Counted from the first letter of the stretch, positions 12,411 through 22,731 are shown. The stretch is 64,000 bases of DNA from an uncultured Sedimentitalea sp. (GCA_947504115.1 CANNGH010000002.1:124001-188000); one strand, 5' to 3'. A program made the numbers and translations. The notes: a model not told the origin generated them from the letters alone.

Positions 12411-15400
12411 CTAGCGCTCGCCGCCCCGGCCGCTGCCGGGATCGCGCCCGTTGCGCTGCCGCTCGGGGCCGGCGGCGGTGCCATCGACGGGGCGCGGCGC
12501 GGCGCGGAATATGTCGCGCAGCATGCCCGGCATCAGCGCCGATAGCGGGTTGACCTGAACGGAAGGGGATGCCGCCGGGCCGCTCAGCGTATAGTTGAAC
12601 CCGAAGACGCCCTCGCCCTTGCGGGTCAGGAAACTGCCGATGCTGTTGAGCAGATAGACCGGCGAGATCACGCCGCGCATGTCCAGCCATTTGCGCCCGA
12701 TGTCATAGGTGCCGTCCATCGACAACCCGATTGAGGGGCCGACCGCGCTGCTGGAAAACAGCGTGAGCTGCGTTGGCGTCAGACGGAATTTCGCATCGAC
12801 CTCGGCGAAATGGATGCCCCGTCCCGACAATTCGTCCAGCAGCCCGACAACGCTCAGCGCATCCAGCAGGGCGGCGATGGCCGGGGCATCGGTGACGCGG
12901 GTGTCGGTGATGCGCACGACGCCGTCGAACTGGCCCGGATCGCCGGTGGGGCTGAGCGTCATGTCGAACTGCCCGCCCCGTCCCTGCGTCAACAACCCGG
13001 CGGACCGGATCACCCCGCCCGCGTCATTCGATTGCAGGCGGATCGCGCTGCGCCCCGATTGCGGCGCGATCTGCCCGGCGATGCCGGTGCCGTCATTGAT
13101 CCGCGCGGTGAAGGTGCCGGCCAGGCCGCCGGCATTGCCGAACGCGCCCTGAAACCCGGTCAGCGCGATGGTATCGTTGACCTGCACCCGGTCCAGCGCC
13201 ACATCCAGCCGCCCGCCGTTCTTGCCTCCGCCCGTGCCGAATTGCGCGCCACGCAGATCCAGTGTTCCGTTCAGGACGTGGATATCCGCGGGCCTGTCGG
13301 TGCCGCGCCCGATCACTTCGACGCTGGCCTCCAGCCAGTCGCCCACGCGCACGGAACTGAGCAGCGCGCGTTCGAGCCCGCCGCCCGGTCGCGGCACCAC
13401 CGCGCCCGTCGCCGCCAGCCCCGGCGCGCGCAATTGCAGGCGGTCCACACGCATCTGCGGCCCCAGTGTCGCGGCCAGCGCGAATGTTCCCGTCGCCGCC
13501 GCTCGTTTCGACCAGCCCAGTTGCGGGATGGACAACCCGATCCCTGCGAGATCCGATTTCAACTCCAGCGAGGGCGGTTCGTCCTTGCGCAGGGCCAGCG
13601 TGAAATCGCCCCTGCCCTGCCCCGACAGGCTGCCCGGCGGCAGGCCGATGGAAAACGCATCGAGCACATTTTGCGACAGTTCGACCTGTCCGGTGACGCG
13701 GCTTTGTCCGGCGGTCTCCTTGCCCAGCTTCTGCTGCCAGACCATATCCAGCGGCACCCCGCCGATCGTGCCCGCCCCGCCAAGGGTCAGCCCGTCCTGA
13801 TCGCCGCTGATGCGCAGCGACGGAAAGGCCAGCGTCTGGCCCGGCACCAGAACCGTGCTTTGGGCCTCATGGATGGTGCCGTCGAAATCGAATACGAATT
13901 CCTCGGGCGGGACGCCCTTTTTCAGCGGCATGTGCAGTGATCCGGCAAGTCGGACCTGCCCCTGCGCAAGATCGACCGGCAGGTCGGTCGCCCGCAGCAC
14001 CCGCAGCGGCGGACGGTCCAGCAGCGACAGCGCCGCCGTGACCGAGCCGGCCACATCCAATCGCACAATGCCGGGCGCGGCCTTGCGGATCGTGGTGTCG
14101 GGGATGATGAACGAGGTTCCCGCGATCTCCAGCGGGCCGCCCTGATCCGGCGTCACCCGCCCCTGCGTGGCCGTCACGACCAGCCGATGATCGATCAGGG
14201 TGGCCTGTCCCGCAGCCCCGGTGATAGGGGGCATGGTTTTCAGGAACCGCACGGTCCCGCCGGAAAAGTCGAAATCGACGTAGATGTCGGGCTTTTCACC
14301 CGGCCGGGCGCGCAGTGCGATGTCGATGTCGTTCAACTGCCCGCCCGAAAGATTCTCGTCCAGCCACTTGCGCGGCTTGTGAAATACCGTGGCCGGCCAG
14401 AGTTCGACCAGACGCTCGGGCGTCAACCGGTCGGCGCGCCCATCCACCGCCAGCCGCCAGCCGTCCGGCTCGGCCCAGACCTCGCCGGACACCTGCAACT
14501 GCGTTTGATCGTCCGCCACATGCATCTGGCCCAGCGTCAGGCGGAACGGGTCCAGATCCAGCCGGAAATCGGCGGCCGCCCCCTTGAGCCGGATCGGATC
14601 CGCGTAAAGCCCGGCAGGGTTGAGATCGAGCGCGCCGAACGTGAACTGGCCGGTCAGCCCGCTGAGCCGCCCATCGGCGATGCCGTCAAGCCAGGCTCGC
14701 CCCTCTGCGCTGCCGCTTCCCCAGTCGCTGACCACCGACAATTCCTCGAATGTCAGCACCTGCTCGCCGGGGTCAAAGGTGAAATCGCTGCGCGCACCGG
14801 AAAACGGGATCGGACTGGTCTGGTCGGTCGGCTGCACGACGCCGGCGCCGATCTCCAGCGTGGCCGAAAGCGGCCCCAGCGCGCCCTGCGCATCGACCGA
14901 GCCGCGCAAACCGCCTGAAATCGGCGCGCGCAACACATCGAGCCAGCCAAGCGCCACCGTCTGCGCGGCGATGTCGCTGGCGTGGATGTCGCGCACCGAC
15001 ACGCCGAAGCGGGCCGCCTGTTCACCGATGCGCGTGGCATAATCGGCCTCGACCGCGCTGGCGTAATCGCCGCCGCTCAGCACCGCGAAACTGCTTGTGG
15101 CGCTCAGATCGGCGCCGTCGCGCGCCAGTGCGATCTGCCCGCCGTCCAGCGTCCAGACCCGACCGTCGCGCGCGTCTTCATAGCGCAGCGTCAGCGCTTC
15201 GATGTCGAACGAGGCGAGCGCGCGGAACTGCGGTTGCGCCAGCGTTTGCGTCCAGTGCGCCAGAAGCTGCGGCAGGCTGGCCCCGCTTTGGAATGGCGCA
15301 TTTTCCGCCCCCAGCAGCAGCGCGAAACCGCCATCGGCGTCGCGGCGCAGGGTGGCGAAGAGGCCCGACAGCAGCACATTGCGCGGTTCGATCCGGCCGC

Positions 15401-15800
15401 GCAGCAGCGGGCGCATCGCCAGGCTGGCCTCGGCGTCGGCCAGCCGCGCGATGCGCTGCCCGTCGGCGGCCGCCAGCGTGACGTCGCGCAGGTGCAGGCG
15501 CGGTCGCCAGCCCTTGTTGACCACCAGCGTCAGGTCACCGAATCCGACCTGCAAACCGCCCAGATCCTGCTCGATCCGCGTTTCGATCCGGGCGCGCAGC
15601 CAGTCGGGCGCATGCAGGGTCTGCCCGATCAGCAACACCACGGCGATGCCTGCGGCAATACCGGTCAGCGCCGTGCCCAGCAGTGCCCACAGCCCGGCGC
15701 GCCGCGCCCGCCGGATGGCGCGGCGCAGCCCGACAGCGGTCGGTTCGGGCCGCGCGCCGGCCGCTTGCTGTTGCCTGTCCGTGCCGATTGTGAAATCCAC
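12411..15800 (-). CDS. AsmA-like / DUF3971 (YhdP-type) large envelope protein
   Basis: About 1130-aa ORF with N-terminal TM and long beta-rich repeat body; GTG start near 15800 chosen so as not to overlap bcp; the ORF-track extension to 16256 is antisense to bcp. Confidence 0.75.
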   Translation of the reverse strand: MDFTIGTDRQQQAAGARPEPTAVGLRRAIRRARRAGLWALLGTALTGIAAGIAVVLLIGQTLHAPDWLRARIETRIEQDLGGLQVGFGDLTLVVNKGWRPRLHLRDVTLAAADGQRIARLADAEASLAMRPLLRGRIEPRNVLLSGLFATLRRDADGGFALLLGAENAPFQSGASLPQLLAHWTQTLAQPQFRALASFDIEALTLRYEDARDGRVWTLDGGQIALARDGADLSATSSFAVLSGGDYASAVEADYATRIGEQAARFGVSVRDIHASDIAAQTVALGWLDVLRAPISGGLRGSVDAQGALGPLSATLEIGAGVVQPTDQTSPIPFSGARSDFTFDPGEQVLTFEELSVVSDWGSGSAEGRAWLDGIADGRLSGLTGQFTFGALDLNPAGLYADPIRLKGAAADFRLDLDPFRLTLGQMHVADDQTQLQVSGEVWAEPDGWRLAVDGRADRLTPERLVELWPATVFHKPRKWLDENLSGGQLNDIDIALRARPGEKPDIYVDFDFSGGTVRFLKTMPPITGAAGQATLIDHRLVVTATQGRVTPDQGGPLEIAGTSFIIPDTTIRKAAPGIVRLDVAGSVTAALSLLDRPPLRVLRATDLPVDLAQGQVRLAGSLHMPLKKGVPPEEFVFDFDGTIHEAQSTVLVPGQTLAFPSLRISGDQDGLTLGGAGTIGGVPLDMVWQQKLGKETAGQSRVTGQVELSQNVLDAFSIGLPPGSLSGQGRGDFTLALRKDEPPSLELKSDLAGIGLSIPQLGWSKRAAATGTFALAATLGPQMRVDRLQLRAPGLAATGAVVPRPGGGLERALLSSVRVGDWLEASVEVIGRGTDRPADIHVLNGTLDLRGAQFGTGGGKNGGRLDVALDRVQVNDTIALTGFQGAFGNAGGLAGTFTARINDGTGIAGQIAPQSGRSAIRLQSNDAGGVIRSAGLLTQGRGGQFDMTLSPTGDPGQFDGVVRITDTRVTDAPAIAALLDALSVVGLLDELSGRGIHFAEVDAKFRLTPTQLTLFSSSAVGPSIGLSMDGTYDIGRKWLDMRGVISPVYLLNSIGSFLTRKGEGVFGFNYTLSGPAASPSVQVNPLSALMPGMLRDIFRAAPRPVDGTAAGPERQRNGRDPGSGRGGER

Positions 15801-15830
15801 CCTGCCATCTGCCGTCAACGGAGGTTCCCG

Positions 15831-16298
15831 ATGCCCGACATTTCCGATCCTGCCCCGGATTTCGCCCTGCCCCGCGATGGCGGCGAAACCGTGCGCCTGT
15901 CCGCCCTGCGCGGCGGCGCGGTTGTCCTGTTTTTCTATCCCCGCGATGATACGCCGGGCTGCACCACGGAATCCATCGCGTTTTCCGACGCGGCGCAGGC
16001 CTTTGCCGATGCCGGGGCGATTGTGCTGGGCGTATCCAAGGACAGCGTCGCCAGCCACGAGAAATTCGCCGCCAAACACGCGCTCGGCGTGCCGCTTCTG
16101 TCGGACGAGAACGGCCGGACCTGCGAGGATTACGGCGTCTGGGTCGAAAAGAAGATGTATGGCAAGACCTTCATGGGGATCGAGCGGTCGACCTTCCTGA
16201 TCGACGCCGAAGGGCGCATCGCGCGCGTCTGGCGCAAGGTCAAGGTGCCGGGCCATGTCGTCGAGGTGCTGGAGGCCGCGCGTGCCCTGGCTGCCTGA
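15831..16298 (+). CDS. bcp: thioredoxin-dependent thiol peroxidase (peroxiredoxin, BCP type)
   Basis: MPDISDPAPDFALPRDGGETVRLSALRGGAVVLFFYPRDDTPGCTTESIAF. Confidence 0.95.
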   Translation: MPDISDPAPDFALPRDGGETVRLSALRGGAVVLFFYPRDDTPGCTTESIAFSDAAQAFADAGAIVLGVSKDSVASHEKFAAKHALGVPLLSDENGRTCEDYGVWVEKKMYGKTFMGIERSTFLIDAEGRIARVWRKVKVPGHVVEVLEAARALAA

Positions 16299-16504
16299 GC
16301 GTCAGGCGTTGCCTTTCGGTCACGGTTGCGACAGAACCGCCGCGCCGCGCTTGTGTCGGCAGGTTCTTGCCAGTTTTGCCCGCGACGACGCGACACGGGA
16401 CAAGTTTCTTGCCCAGGTCCGGATGGCTGTTTAATGACCCCAAGGCAAGGGGCACCCCAAGATCATGCTGTCCCGTATACAGGACCACACGAGGGAACGA
16501 AGTC

Positions 16505-17836
16505 TTGCGGACACGTCTGGCAATCCGAATCCACAGCCTGCTCGAGCGGAAGTTTCCCGAACGCCGCCTGTTTCTGAAATCCGACACCGACACGCGGTTC
16601 ATCCGGCTGAAATCGGAAACCCAGTTCCTGACCATGCTGGCGGGTTCGGCTGTCGTGGCCTGGGCGATCGTCGCCACCGCGATCCTGCTGATGGATTCGA
16701 TCGGGTCGGGCAATTTCCGCGATCAGGCCAGACGCGATCAACACACGTATCAACAGCGCCTCAACGCCCTGTCGCGCGAACGCGACAACCGCGCAGAAGA
16801 GGCGCTGGCCGCACAGGAACGATTCAACACCGCGCTGGCTCAGGTCTCGGCGATGCAGTCCGAACTGCTGGCCTCGGAAACCCGCCGGCGCGAACTGGAG
16901 ACCGGCATCGACGTGATCCAGACCACCCTGCGTACCGTGATGAAGGACCGCGAAAGCGCGCGCACCGCGCTGGCCGAACTGAAGGAAAAGACCAACGGGT
17001 CGGACACCGTGCTGGCCGCCGCCGAGGGCGCCCCGGTGCCGATGGGCTTCATGGCCGAGGCGCTGGCGCGCACCGCGCAGGAACGCGACCGCATCGCGAC
17101 CGACGCCCAGAGCGCGCTGGTCACGGCGCAGGAGCTTGAGCGTGAAATCAAACTGATGCAGGAGCGCAACGATTACATCTTCCACCAGCTGGAAGAGGCG
17201 ATGGCGATCTCGGTGGAGCCGCTGGACAAGATGTTCCGCAATGCCGGCCTGTCTCCCGACTCGCTGCTGAAACAGGTCCGCAGCGGCTATAGCGGCCAGG
17301 GCGGTCCGCTCACCCCTTTGGCGATATCCACCCGCGCTGACGGGCAAGCCGCACCCGACGAGGCGCGGGCGAACGGGATCCTGAACCGGATGGATCAGCT
17401 GAACATGTATCGCATCGCTGCGGAAAAGGCGCCCTTCGCCCAGCCGGTGCTGAGCGCCTTTCGCTTCACCAGCCCGTTCGGCGGGCGCCGCGATCCCATC
17501 ACCGGCGGGCGGCGGACCCATAACGGAACCGATTTCGCCGCCGCGCACGGCACCCACATCCATGCCACCGCCGATGGCGTGGTGGTCAAGGCGGGACGCG
17601 CCAGCGGCTTTGGCAAGATGGTCAAGATCAAGCACGCCTTCGGGATCGAGACGCTTTATGCGCATGCGTCGAAGATCCACGTGAAGACGGGCCAAAGGGT
17701 CTCGCGCGGGGATCACATTGCTGATATGGGTAGCACCGGACGGTCCACCGGCACGCATCTCCACTACGAGGTGCACGTGAATGGCACACCCGTTAACCCG
17801 ATGACCTATATCAAGGCTGCAAGAGATGTTTTCTAA
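16505..17836 (+). CDS. M23 family metallopeptidase (LmdC-like, membrane-anchored)
   Basis: N-terminal TM, long coiled coil, C-terminal LytM domain (GGRRDPITGGRRTHNGTDFAAAHGTHIHATADG...GTHLHYEVHVNG). TTG start at 16505 proposed. Confidence 0.88.
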   Translation: MRTRLAIRIHSLLERKFPERRLFLKSDTDTRFIRLKSETQFLTMLAGSAVVAWAIVATAILLMDSIGSGNFRDQARRDQHTYQQRLNALSRERDNRAEEALAAQERFNTALAQVSAMQSELLASETRRRELETGIDVIQTTLRTVMKDRESARTALAELKEKTNGSDTVLAAAEGAPVPMGFMAEALARTAQERDRIATDAQSALVTAQELEREIKLMQERNDYIFHQLEEAMAISVEPLDKMFRNAGLSPDSLLKQVRSGYSGQGGPLTPLAISTRADGQAAPDEARANGILNRMDQLNMYRIAAEKAPFAQPVLSAFRFTSPFGGRRDPITGGRRTHNGTDFAAAHGTHIHATADGVVVKAGRASGFGKMVKIKHAFGIETLYAHASKIHVKTGQRVSRGDHIADMGSTGRSTGTHLHYEVHVNGTPVNPMTYIKAARDVF

Positions 17837-18365
17837 AAGCAAAATTCAGGAACCCGGCTCGAAAGCGCCGGAAACGGTCAAGCCGACCGCCACCCCCACG
17901 CCGCCGCCGTCCGGCCAGCCGCAGGGCGAACACAAGCAAAGCGCGCCCAAGGCCAAACCCCCAGCCTCGACGCTGTCATCCGATCTCAACATCACCGGCA
18001 ACATCAAGACCAGCGGCGACATCCAGGTCGAAGGCACGGTCGAGGGCGATATCCGCGCGCATCTGCTGACCATCGGCGAAAGCGCGACCATCAAGGGCGA
18101 AGTCACCGCCGATGATGTGGTGATCAACGGCCGCATCGTCGGTCGCGTGCGCGGGCTGAAGGTGCGTCTGACATCGACCGCGCGGGTCGAGGGCGACATC
18201 ATCCACAAGACCATCGCCATCGAGAGCGGCGCGCATTTCGAAGGCTCGGTCCAGCGCCAGGACGACCCCCTCAGCGCCGGGCGCAGCGCCACCCGTCAGC
18301 AGCAACAGCAGGGCGCGGGCGGCAACCCCTCCGCCGGCACCCCGCCACGCCAGGACGCATCCTGA
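17826..18365 (+). CDS. bactofilin
   Basis: SSDLNITGNIKTSGDIQVEGTVEGDIRAHLLTIGESATIKGEVTADDVVINGRIVGRVRG beta-helix repeat; overlaps the M23 gene by 11 nt. Confidence 0.93.
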   Translation: MFSKSKIQEPGSKAPETVKPTATPTPPPSGQPQGEHKQSAPKAKPPASTLSSDLNITGNIKTSGDIQVEGTVEGDIRAHLLTIGESATIKGEVTADDVVINGRIVGRVRGLKVRLTSTARVEGDIIHKTIAIESGAHFEGSVQRQDDPLSAGRSATRQQQQQGAGGNPSAGTPPRQDAS

Positions 18366-18475
18366 CGCCGGCAAACGCGTGAAACTGGCGTCGCCGGGAA
18401 ACCTGCGGCGCCGGTGTCGTTTCCGGCGGCAAAGCGTGACCGATTTTTGCGATTTGCGATGCGGGCACTCGCCCG

Positions 18476-19213
18476 TCAGTGCGCGGGCGCCGCGCAGATT
18501 TTCCGGTAATCGTCGCCGATGCGCAGCATGCCCACCGCCAGAATTGCGGTGAACGCGACCGCCACCATCTCGCCGCCATCCTCGACAACGCCGAGTGCGT
18601 AGTCGAGATGCTCGGGCAGCGCGACGTGCAGCATATCTACGACCAACCCGAAAAATACCAGCGCCGCGAACGATGCGGCGACGAGGGCCGCGATGCCCAA
18701 ATCCCCCGGCTTGCGCCGGGTCCATGCCCAGATCGCGAGCGCAACCACAAGCGGCAGAACGAGGGCCCAGGCCATCAGTTCACCGAGATCCTGCGCCCGC
18801 AACCCGAGGACCGGCTGCAGGTCCAGGGACAACACGAACTTAAGACCGGCGCGTTCGTGGTATTGGGCGGAATCGTCGAACCATATGAACGCATAGATGA
18901 AACTCAGCAGCAATGGCAGCCGGGTCCGGTATTGCAGAAAGCAGAGAAAGAACACCATCGCGCTGAAAAACGCGAGGCCGTGCATGTAGCTTTCGGGGAA
19001 ACTGTCCTCGCGCGAGAGGTCCATCAGCTCCGACAGGCCGGTATCCTGCTGCTGGGTCAGCACGACAGCAAGGACGAGTATCACCAGCGTTGCTATGGCG
19101 ATCAGTTTCGTCATGCCGACGGTTGCCGCATCCCGCGCCATGAGACGGAGAAAGAGCGCGGCCTGTCCGGCGACGTTTTCGGGCGGGGCGTGGCGGAGCG
19201 TTGGTGAAGACAT
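18476..19213 (-). CDS. Hypothetical multi-pass membrane protein
   Basis: 245-aa ORF with about 6 hydrophobic segments; no recognised domain. Confidence 0.65.
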   Translation of the reverse strand: MSSPTLRHAPPENVAGQAALFLRLMARDAATVGMTKLIAIATLVILVLAVVLTQQQDTGLSELMDLSREDSFPESYMHGLAFFSAMVFFLCFLQYRTRLPLLLSFIYAFIWFDDSAQYHERAGLKFVLSLDLQPVLGLRAQDLGELMAWALVLPLVVALAIWAWTRRKPGDLGIAALVAASFAALVFFGLVVDMLHVALPEHLDYALGVVEDGGEMVAVAFTAILAVGMLRIGDDYRKICAAPAH

Positions 19214-19364
19214 GAAAACCTTGGATGAAAAAGGGGCGCTGGTCCGGGGGCCGCCCTTGGGGGCGGGTCCGACAGATGCCGCGCAATGTGCCGCTGGCGC
19301 TCCGGATAGCCGGAACCACCGGCCCGACCACGCGGGCCGGGCCGGGTATGACGACCGGTTCCGG

Positions 19365-19910
19365 TCAGTCGGTGACTGTCACGCTTTCCATGCGGTCGGG
19401 TTCGCCGACCACCGCGCCGTTGGGGCCGTCGCCACGTTTGATCGCATCGACCACATCCATGCCGTCGGTGACGCGTCCAACGACGGTATATTGCCCGTTC
19501 AGGAACGCGCCTTCGTCGAACATGATGAAGAACTGGCTGTTGGCGCTGTTGGGATCCTGACTGCGGGCCATGCCGACCACACCGCGCTCGAACGGGATGT
19601 CGGAAAACTCGGCCTTGAGGTTCGGACGCTCGGAGGCGCCGGTGCCCGCGCGGCGCATGTCGCCGCCCTTTCGCCCATATTGCACATCGCCAGTCTGGGC
19701 CATGAAGCCGTCGATCACGCGATGGAACACCACGCCGTCATAGGCGCCCGCCTGCGCCAGCGCGGTCATCTGCGCGACGTGTTCGGGGGCGACGTCCTCG
19801 AGCAGGTCGATGGTGACGGTGCCGTTGGCCTGCCCCGCCACATCGATCTTGAGACCGGTGGCCAATGCCGGGCTGGCCATCAGCGTGAAGAGAACTGCGA
19901 GTTTACGCAT
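19365..19910 (-). CDS. peptidyl-prolyl cis-trans isomerase, cyclophilin type, exported
   Basis: Signal peptide MRKLAVLFTLMASPALA then cyclophilin motifs FHRVIDGFMAQTGDVQYG, SANSQFFIMF. Confidence 0.92.
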   Translation of the reverse strand: MRKLAVLFTLMASPALATGLKIDVAGQANGTVTIDLLEDVAPEHVAQMTALAQAGAYDGVVFHRVIDGFMAQTGDVQYGRKGGDMRRAGTGASERPNLKAEFSDIPFERGVVGMARSQDPNSANSQFFIMFDEGAFLNGQYTVVGRVTDGMDVVDAIKRGDGPNGAVVGEPDRMESVTVTD

Positions 19911-20409
19911 CGGCGGCCACCTTGACGCTGATCATGCGGTCCGGATTCGCCGGAGGCTCGCCCTTGGCGATGGCATCGACATGCTCCATCCCGTCGATCA
20001 CGCGGCCATAGACGGTGTATTGCCCATTCAGAAAGTGGTTGTCCTTGAAGTTGATGAAGAACTGCGAATTGGCCGAATCCGGGTTGGCCGAGCGCGCCGC
20101 GCCCAGCGTGCCCCGGTCATGGGGCAGCTTGGAAAACTCGGCCGGAACATCGGGATGCTCGGATCCGCCGGTTCCGGCGCGCCCCGGGTTGTAGTCCTTT
20201 TCCATGTTGGCGTGCTGCACATCGCCGGTCTGGGCCATGAAGCCGTCGATCACGCGGTGAAAGGCGACGTTGTCATAGGCGCCGGCGCGGACCAGCGTCT
20301 TCATGCGCTCGACATGTTTTGGCGCGACGTCCGGCAACAGCTCGATCACGACAGTGCCGTCTTTCAACTCCATCAGGATGGTGTTTTCTGGGTCTTTGAT
20401 TTCGGCCAT
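19903..20409 (-). CDS. peptidyl-prolyl cis-trans isomerase, cyclophilin type, cytosolic
   Basis: FHRVIDGFMAQTGDVQHA, SANSQFFINF; no signal peptide; overlaps the downstream paralog. Confidence 0.93.
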   Translation of the reverse strand: MAEIKDPENTILMELKDGTVVIELLPDVAPKHVERMKTLVRAGAYDNVAFHRVIDGFMAQTGDVQHANMEKDYNPGRAGTGGSEHPDVPAEFSKLPHDRGTLGAARSANPDSANSQFFINFKDNHFLNGQYTVYGRVIDGMEHVDAIAKGEPPANPDRMISVKVAADA

Positions 20410-20539
20410 CGGACTCTCCTGTCTATACCGGCTTTGACGTTTTACCTAAAGCCGCGACGGAAGATTGCCAAGTCAGCCATTGACGATTGGCGGAAATAAG
20501 GGAAAAACCGCCCCGTTTGCGCAGTGATGGAGTTTTGCG

Positions 20540-21727
20540 ATGGACTGGAAGACGCTGGACGAGATGGCGCTGGACGACAAATCGGTTCTGGTGCGTGTCG
20601 ATCTGAACGTGCCGCTGGAAAACGGCGCTGTCAGCGACGACACCCGCATTCAGCGCATCGTTCCCACGATCCGCGACATTCTCGATGCCGGCGGGCGGCC
20701 GGTGCTGCTGTCGCATTTTGGCCGTCCCAAGGGCACGCACCGCCCCGACATGTCATTGCGTCCGCTGGCCGAACCGCTGGCTGCGGCGCTGGGGGTGCCG
20801 GTGATGTTCTGCGCCGATTGCCGGGGTCCGGCCGCGCAGGCCGCGGTGGCCGCGCAGCAACCGGGCCAGGTGGTGCTGCTGGAAAACACCCGCTTTCAGC
20901 CCGGCGAGAAAAAGAACGACCCCGATCTGGCCGCCGCCTTTGCCGAACTGGGGGACGTCTATTGCAACGACGCGTTTTCCTGCGCGCACCGCGCCCATGC
21001 CTCGACCGAAGGCGTGGCGCATCTGCTGCCCTCGTGTGCGGGGCGGTTGATGGAGGCGGAACTGAGCGCGCTGGACGCCGCCCTTGGCAATCCCGAGCGC
21101 CCGCTGGCGGCGCTGGTCGGCGGCGCCAAGATATCGACCAAGCTGGACCTGCTGGGCCATCTGGTCGAACGGGTCGATCATCTGATCGTCGGCGGCGCCA
21201 TGGCCAACACATTTCTTGCGGCGCAGGGATTCGGCGTGGGCACGTCGCTGTGCGAACATGACATGACCGACACCGCCGCCGCGATTCTGAAGAAGGCGCA
21301 GACCACCGGCTGCAAGGTGTTGCTGCCCGAGGATATCGTCGTCGCGCGTGAATTCAAAGCCGGCGCCGACAGCAGCACGGTGCCCGCCGATCAATGCCCG
21401 GCGGACGCGATGATCCTGGATGCCGGACCACGGACCGTGGCGCGCATCTGCGATGTGATGGAGCAGGCCAGGACGCTGATCTGGAACGGCCCGATGGGCG
21501 CCTTCGAGATCGCGCCCTTCGATGCCGCCACCACCGCCGCCGCGCGCAAGGCGGCCGAACGCACGCGCGCAGGTGCATTGGTCTCGGTGGCCGGCGGAGG
21601 CGACACGGTCGCGGCGCTGAAACAGGCCGGGGTGACGGATGATTTCAGCTATGTCTCGGCAGCGGGGGGCGCATTCCTGGAATGGATGGAAGGCAAGACC
21701 CTGCCCGGCATCGCCGCGCTGCTTTAG
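20540..21727 (+). CDS. pgk: phosphoglycerate kinase
   Basis: [55 protein letters not shown]. Confidence 0.97.
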   Translation: MDWKTLDEMALDDKSVLVRVDLNVPLENGAVSDDTRIQRIVPTIRDILDAGGRPVLLSHFGRPKGTHRPDMSLRPLAEPLAAALGVPVMFCADCRGPAAQAAVAAQQPGQVVLLENTRFQPGEKKNDPDLAAAFAELGDVYCNDAFSCAHRAHASTEGVAHLLPSCAGRLMEAELSALDAALGNPERPLAALVGGAKISTKLDLLGHLVERVDHLIVGGAMANTFLAAQGFGVGTSLCEHDMTDTAAAILKKAQTTGCKVLLPEDIVVAREFKAGADSSTVPADQCPADAMILDAGPRTVARICDVMEQARTLIWNGPMGAFEIAPFDAATTAAARKAAERTRAGALVSVAGGGDTVAALKQAGVTDDFSYVSAAGGAFLEWMEGKTLPGIAALL

Positions 21728-21741
21728 CGGGCGTTCACGCT

Positions 21742-21797
21742 AACCCGTTGCATGGTGTGCGCACCTTGCCTATGCACGGGTTGGACAGGGCATAGGC
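21742..21797 (+). promoter_or_regulatory. Overlapping inverted repeats in the pgk-fba intergenic region
   Basis: Stem A AACCCG(T)TGCAT/ATGCACGGGTT (21742-21753 / 21772-21782) and stem B GCCTATGC/GCATAGGC (21768-21775 / 21790-21797) share bases 21772-21775. Confidence 0.5.
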
Positions 21798-21832
21798 CCT
21801 TTGTACCGAGCACGATCAGGGGGATCAGGACG

Positions 21833-22723
21833 ATGAACCAGAAACAGGCAGAGCAGATGCGCGACGGCAAAGGTTTTGTCGCGGCACTGGACCAGAGCGG
21901 CGGTTCGACCCCCAAGGCGCTGGGGCTTTACGGCATTCCCGAGTCGGCCTGGGAGGGTGAGGAGCAGATGTTCGATCTGGTCCACGAGATGCGCACCCGG
22001 ATCATCAAGTCTCCGGCCTTCAAAGGCGACAAGGTGATCGGCGCGATCCTGTTCGAAAACACCATGGACCGGCAGATCGACGGCAAGCCCACAGCGGCCT
22101 ATCTTTGGCAAGAGCGCGGTGTCGTGCCGTTCCTCAAGGTGGACAAGGGGCTGATGGACGATCTGGACGGTGTGCGCCTGATGAAGCACATGGAGGATCT
22201 GGACGCGCTGCTGACGCGGGCCGTGGAAAACGGGATCTTCGGCACCAAGATGCGCTCGGTCATCGACGCCGCCAACGCGACCGGCATCGCCGCCATCGTC
22301 GCCCAGCAGTTCGAGGTGGCACGGCAGATCCTGGATCACGGTCTGGTGCCCATCGTCGAGCCCGAGGTGACGATCAGCATATCCGACAAGGCCCAGGCGG
22401 AAGACATCCTGCGCGACGAGATCGCCCGCCATCTGGACGCGCTGCCCGACGATGTGCAGGTGATGCTGAAACTGACCCTGCCCGAAACCGCCAACCTCTA
22501 CAAATCGCTTATCGATCATCCGCGCGTGATGCGGGTGGTGGCGCTCTCGGGCGGCTACAGCCGGGCCGAGGCAAACGAGCGGCTGGCGCAGAACAGCGGT
22601 GTCATCGCCAGCTTCTCGCGTGCGCTGACCGAAGGGCTTTCGGCGCGGCAGGACGACGCGGAGTTCGACCGCACGCTGGCCGAAACCATCGACAGCGTCT
22701 ACGAGGCGTCGGTCGCGGGTTGA
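21833..22723 (+). CDS. fructose-bisphosphate aldolase class I
   Basis: MNQKQAEQMRDGKGFVAALDQSGGSTPKAL...GVVPFLKVDKGL...VPIVEPEV. Confidence 0.93.
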   Translation: MNQKQAEQMRDGKGFVAALDQSGGSTPKALGLYGIPESAWEGEEQMFDLVHEMRTRIIKSPAFKGDKVIGAILFENTMDRQIDGKPTAAYLWQERGVVPFLKVDKGLMDDLDGVRLMKHMEDLDALLTRAVENGIFGTKMRSVIDAANATGIAAIVAQQFEVARQILDHGLVPIVEPEVTISISDKAQAEDILRDEIARHLDALPDDVQVMLKLTLPETANLYKSLIDHPRVMRVVALSGGYSRAEANERLAQNSGVIASFSRALTEGLSARQDDAEFDRTLAETIDSVYEASVAG

Positions 22724-22731
22724 TGGGAAGA

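Noticed and set aside
18366-18475. Short inverted repeats (GACGCC...GGCGTC, GGAAAC...GTTTCC) after bactofilin
   Set aside because: Six-bp arms with long loops and no T-run; expected by chance in GC-rich DNA.
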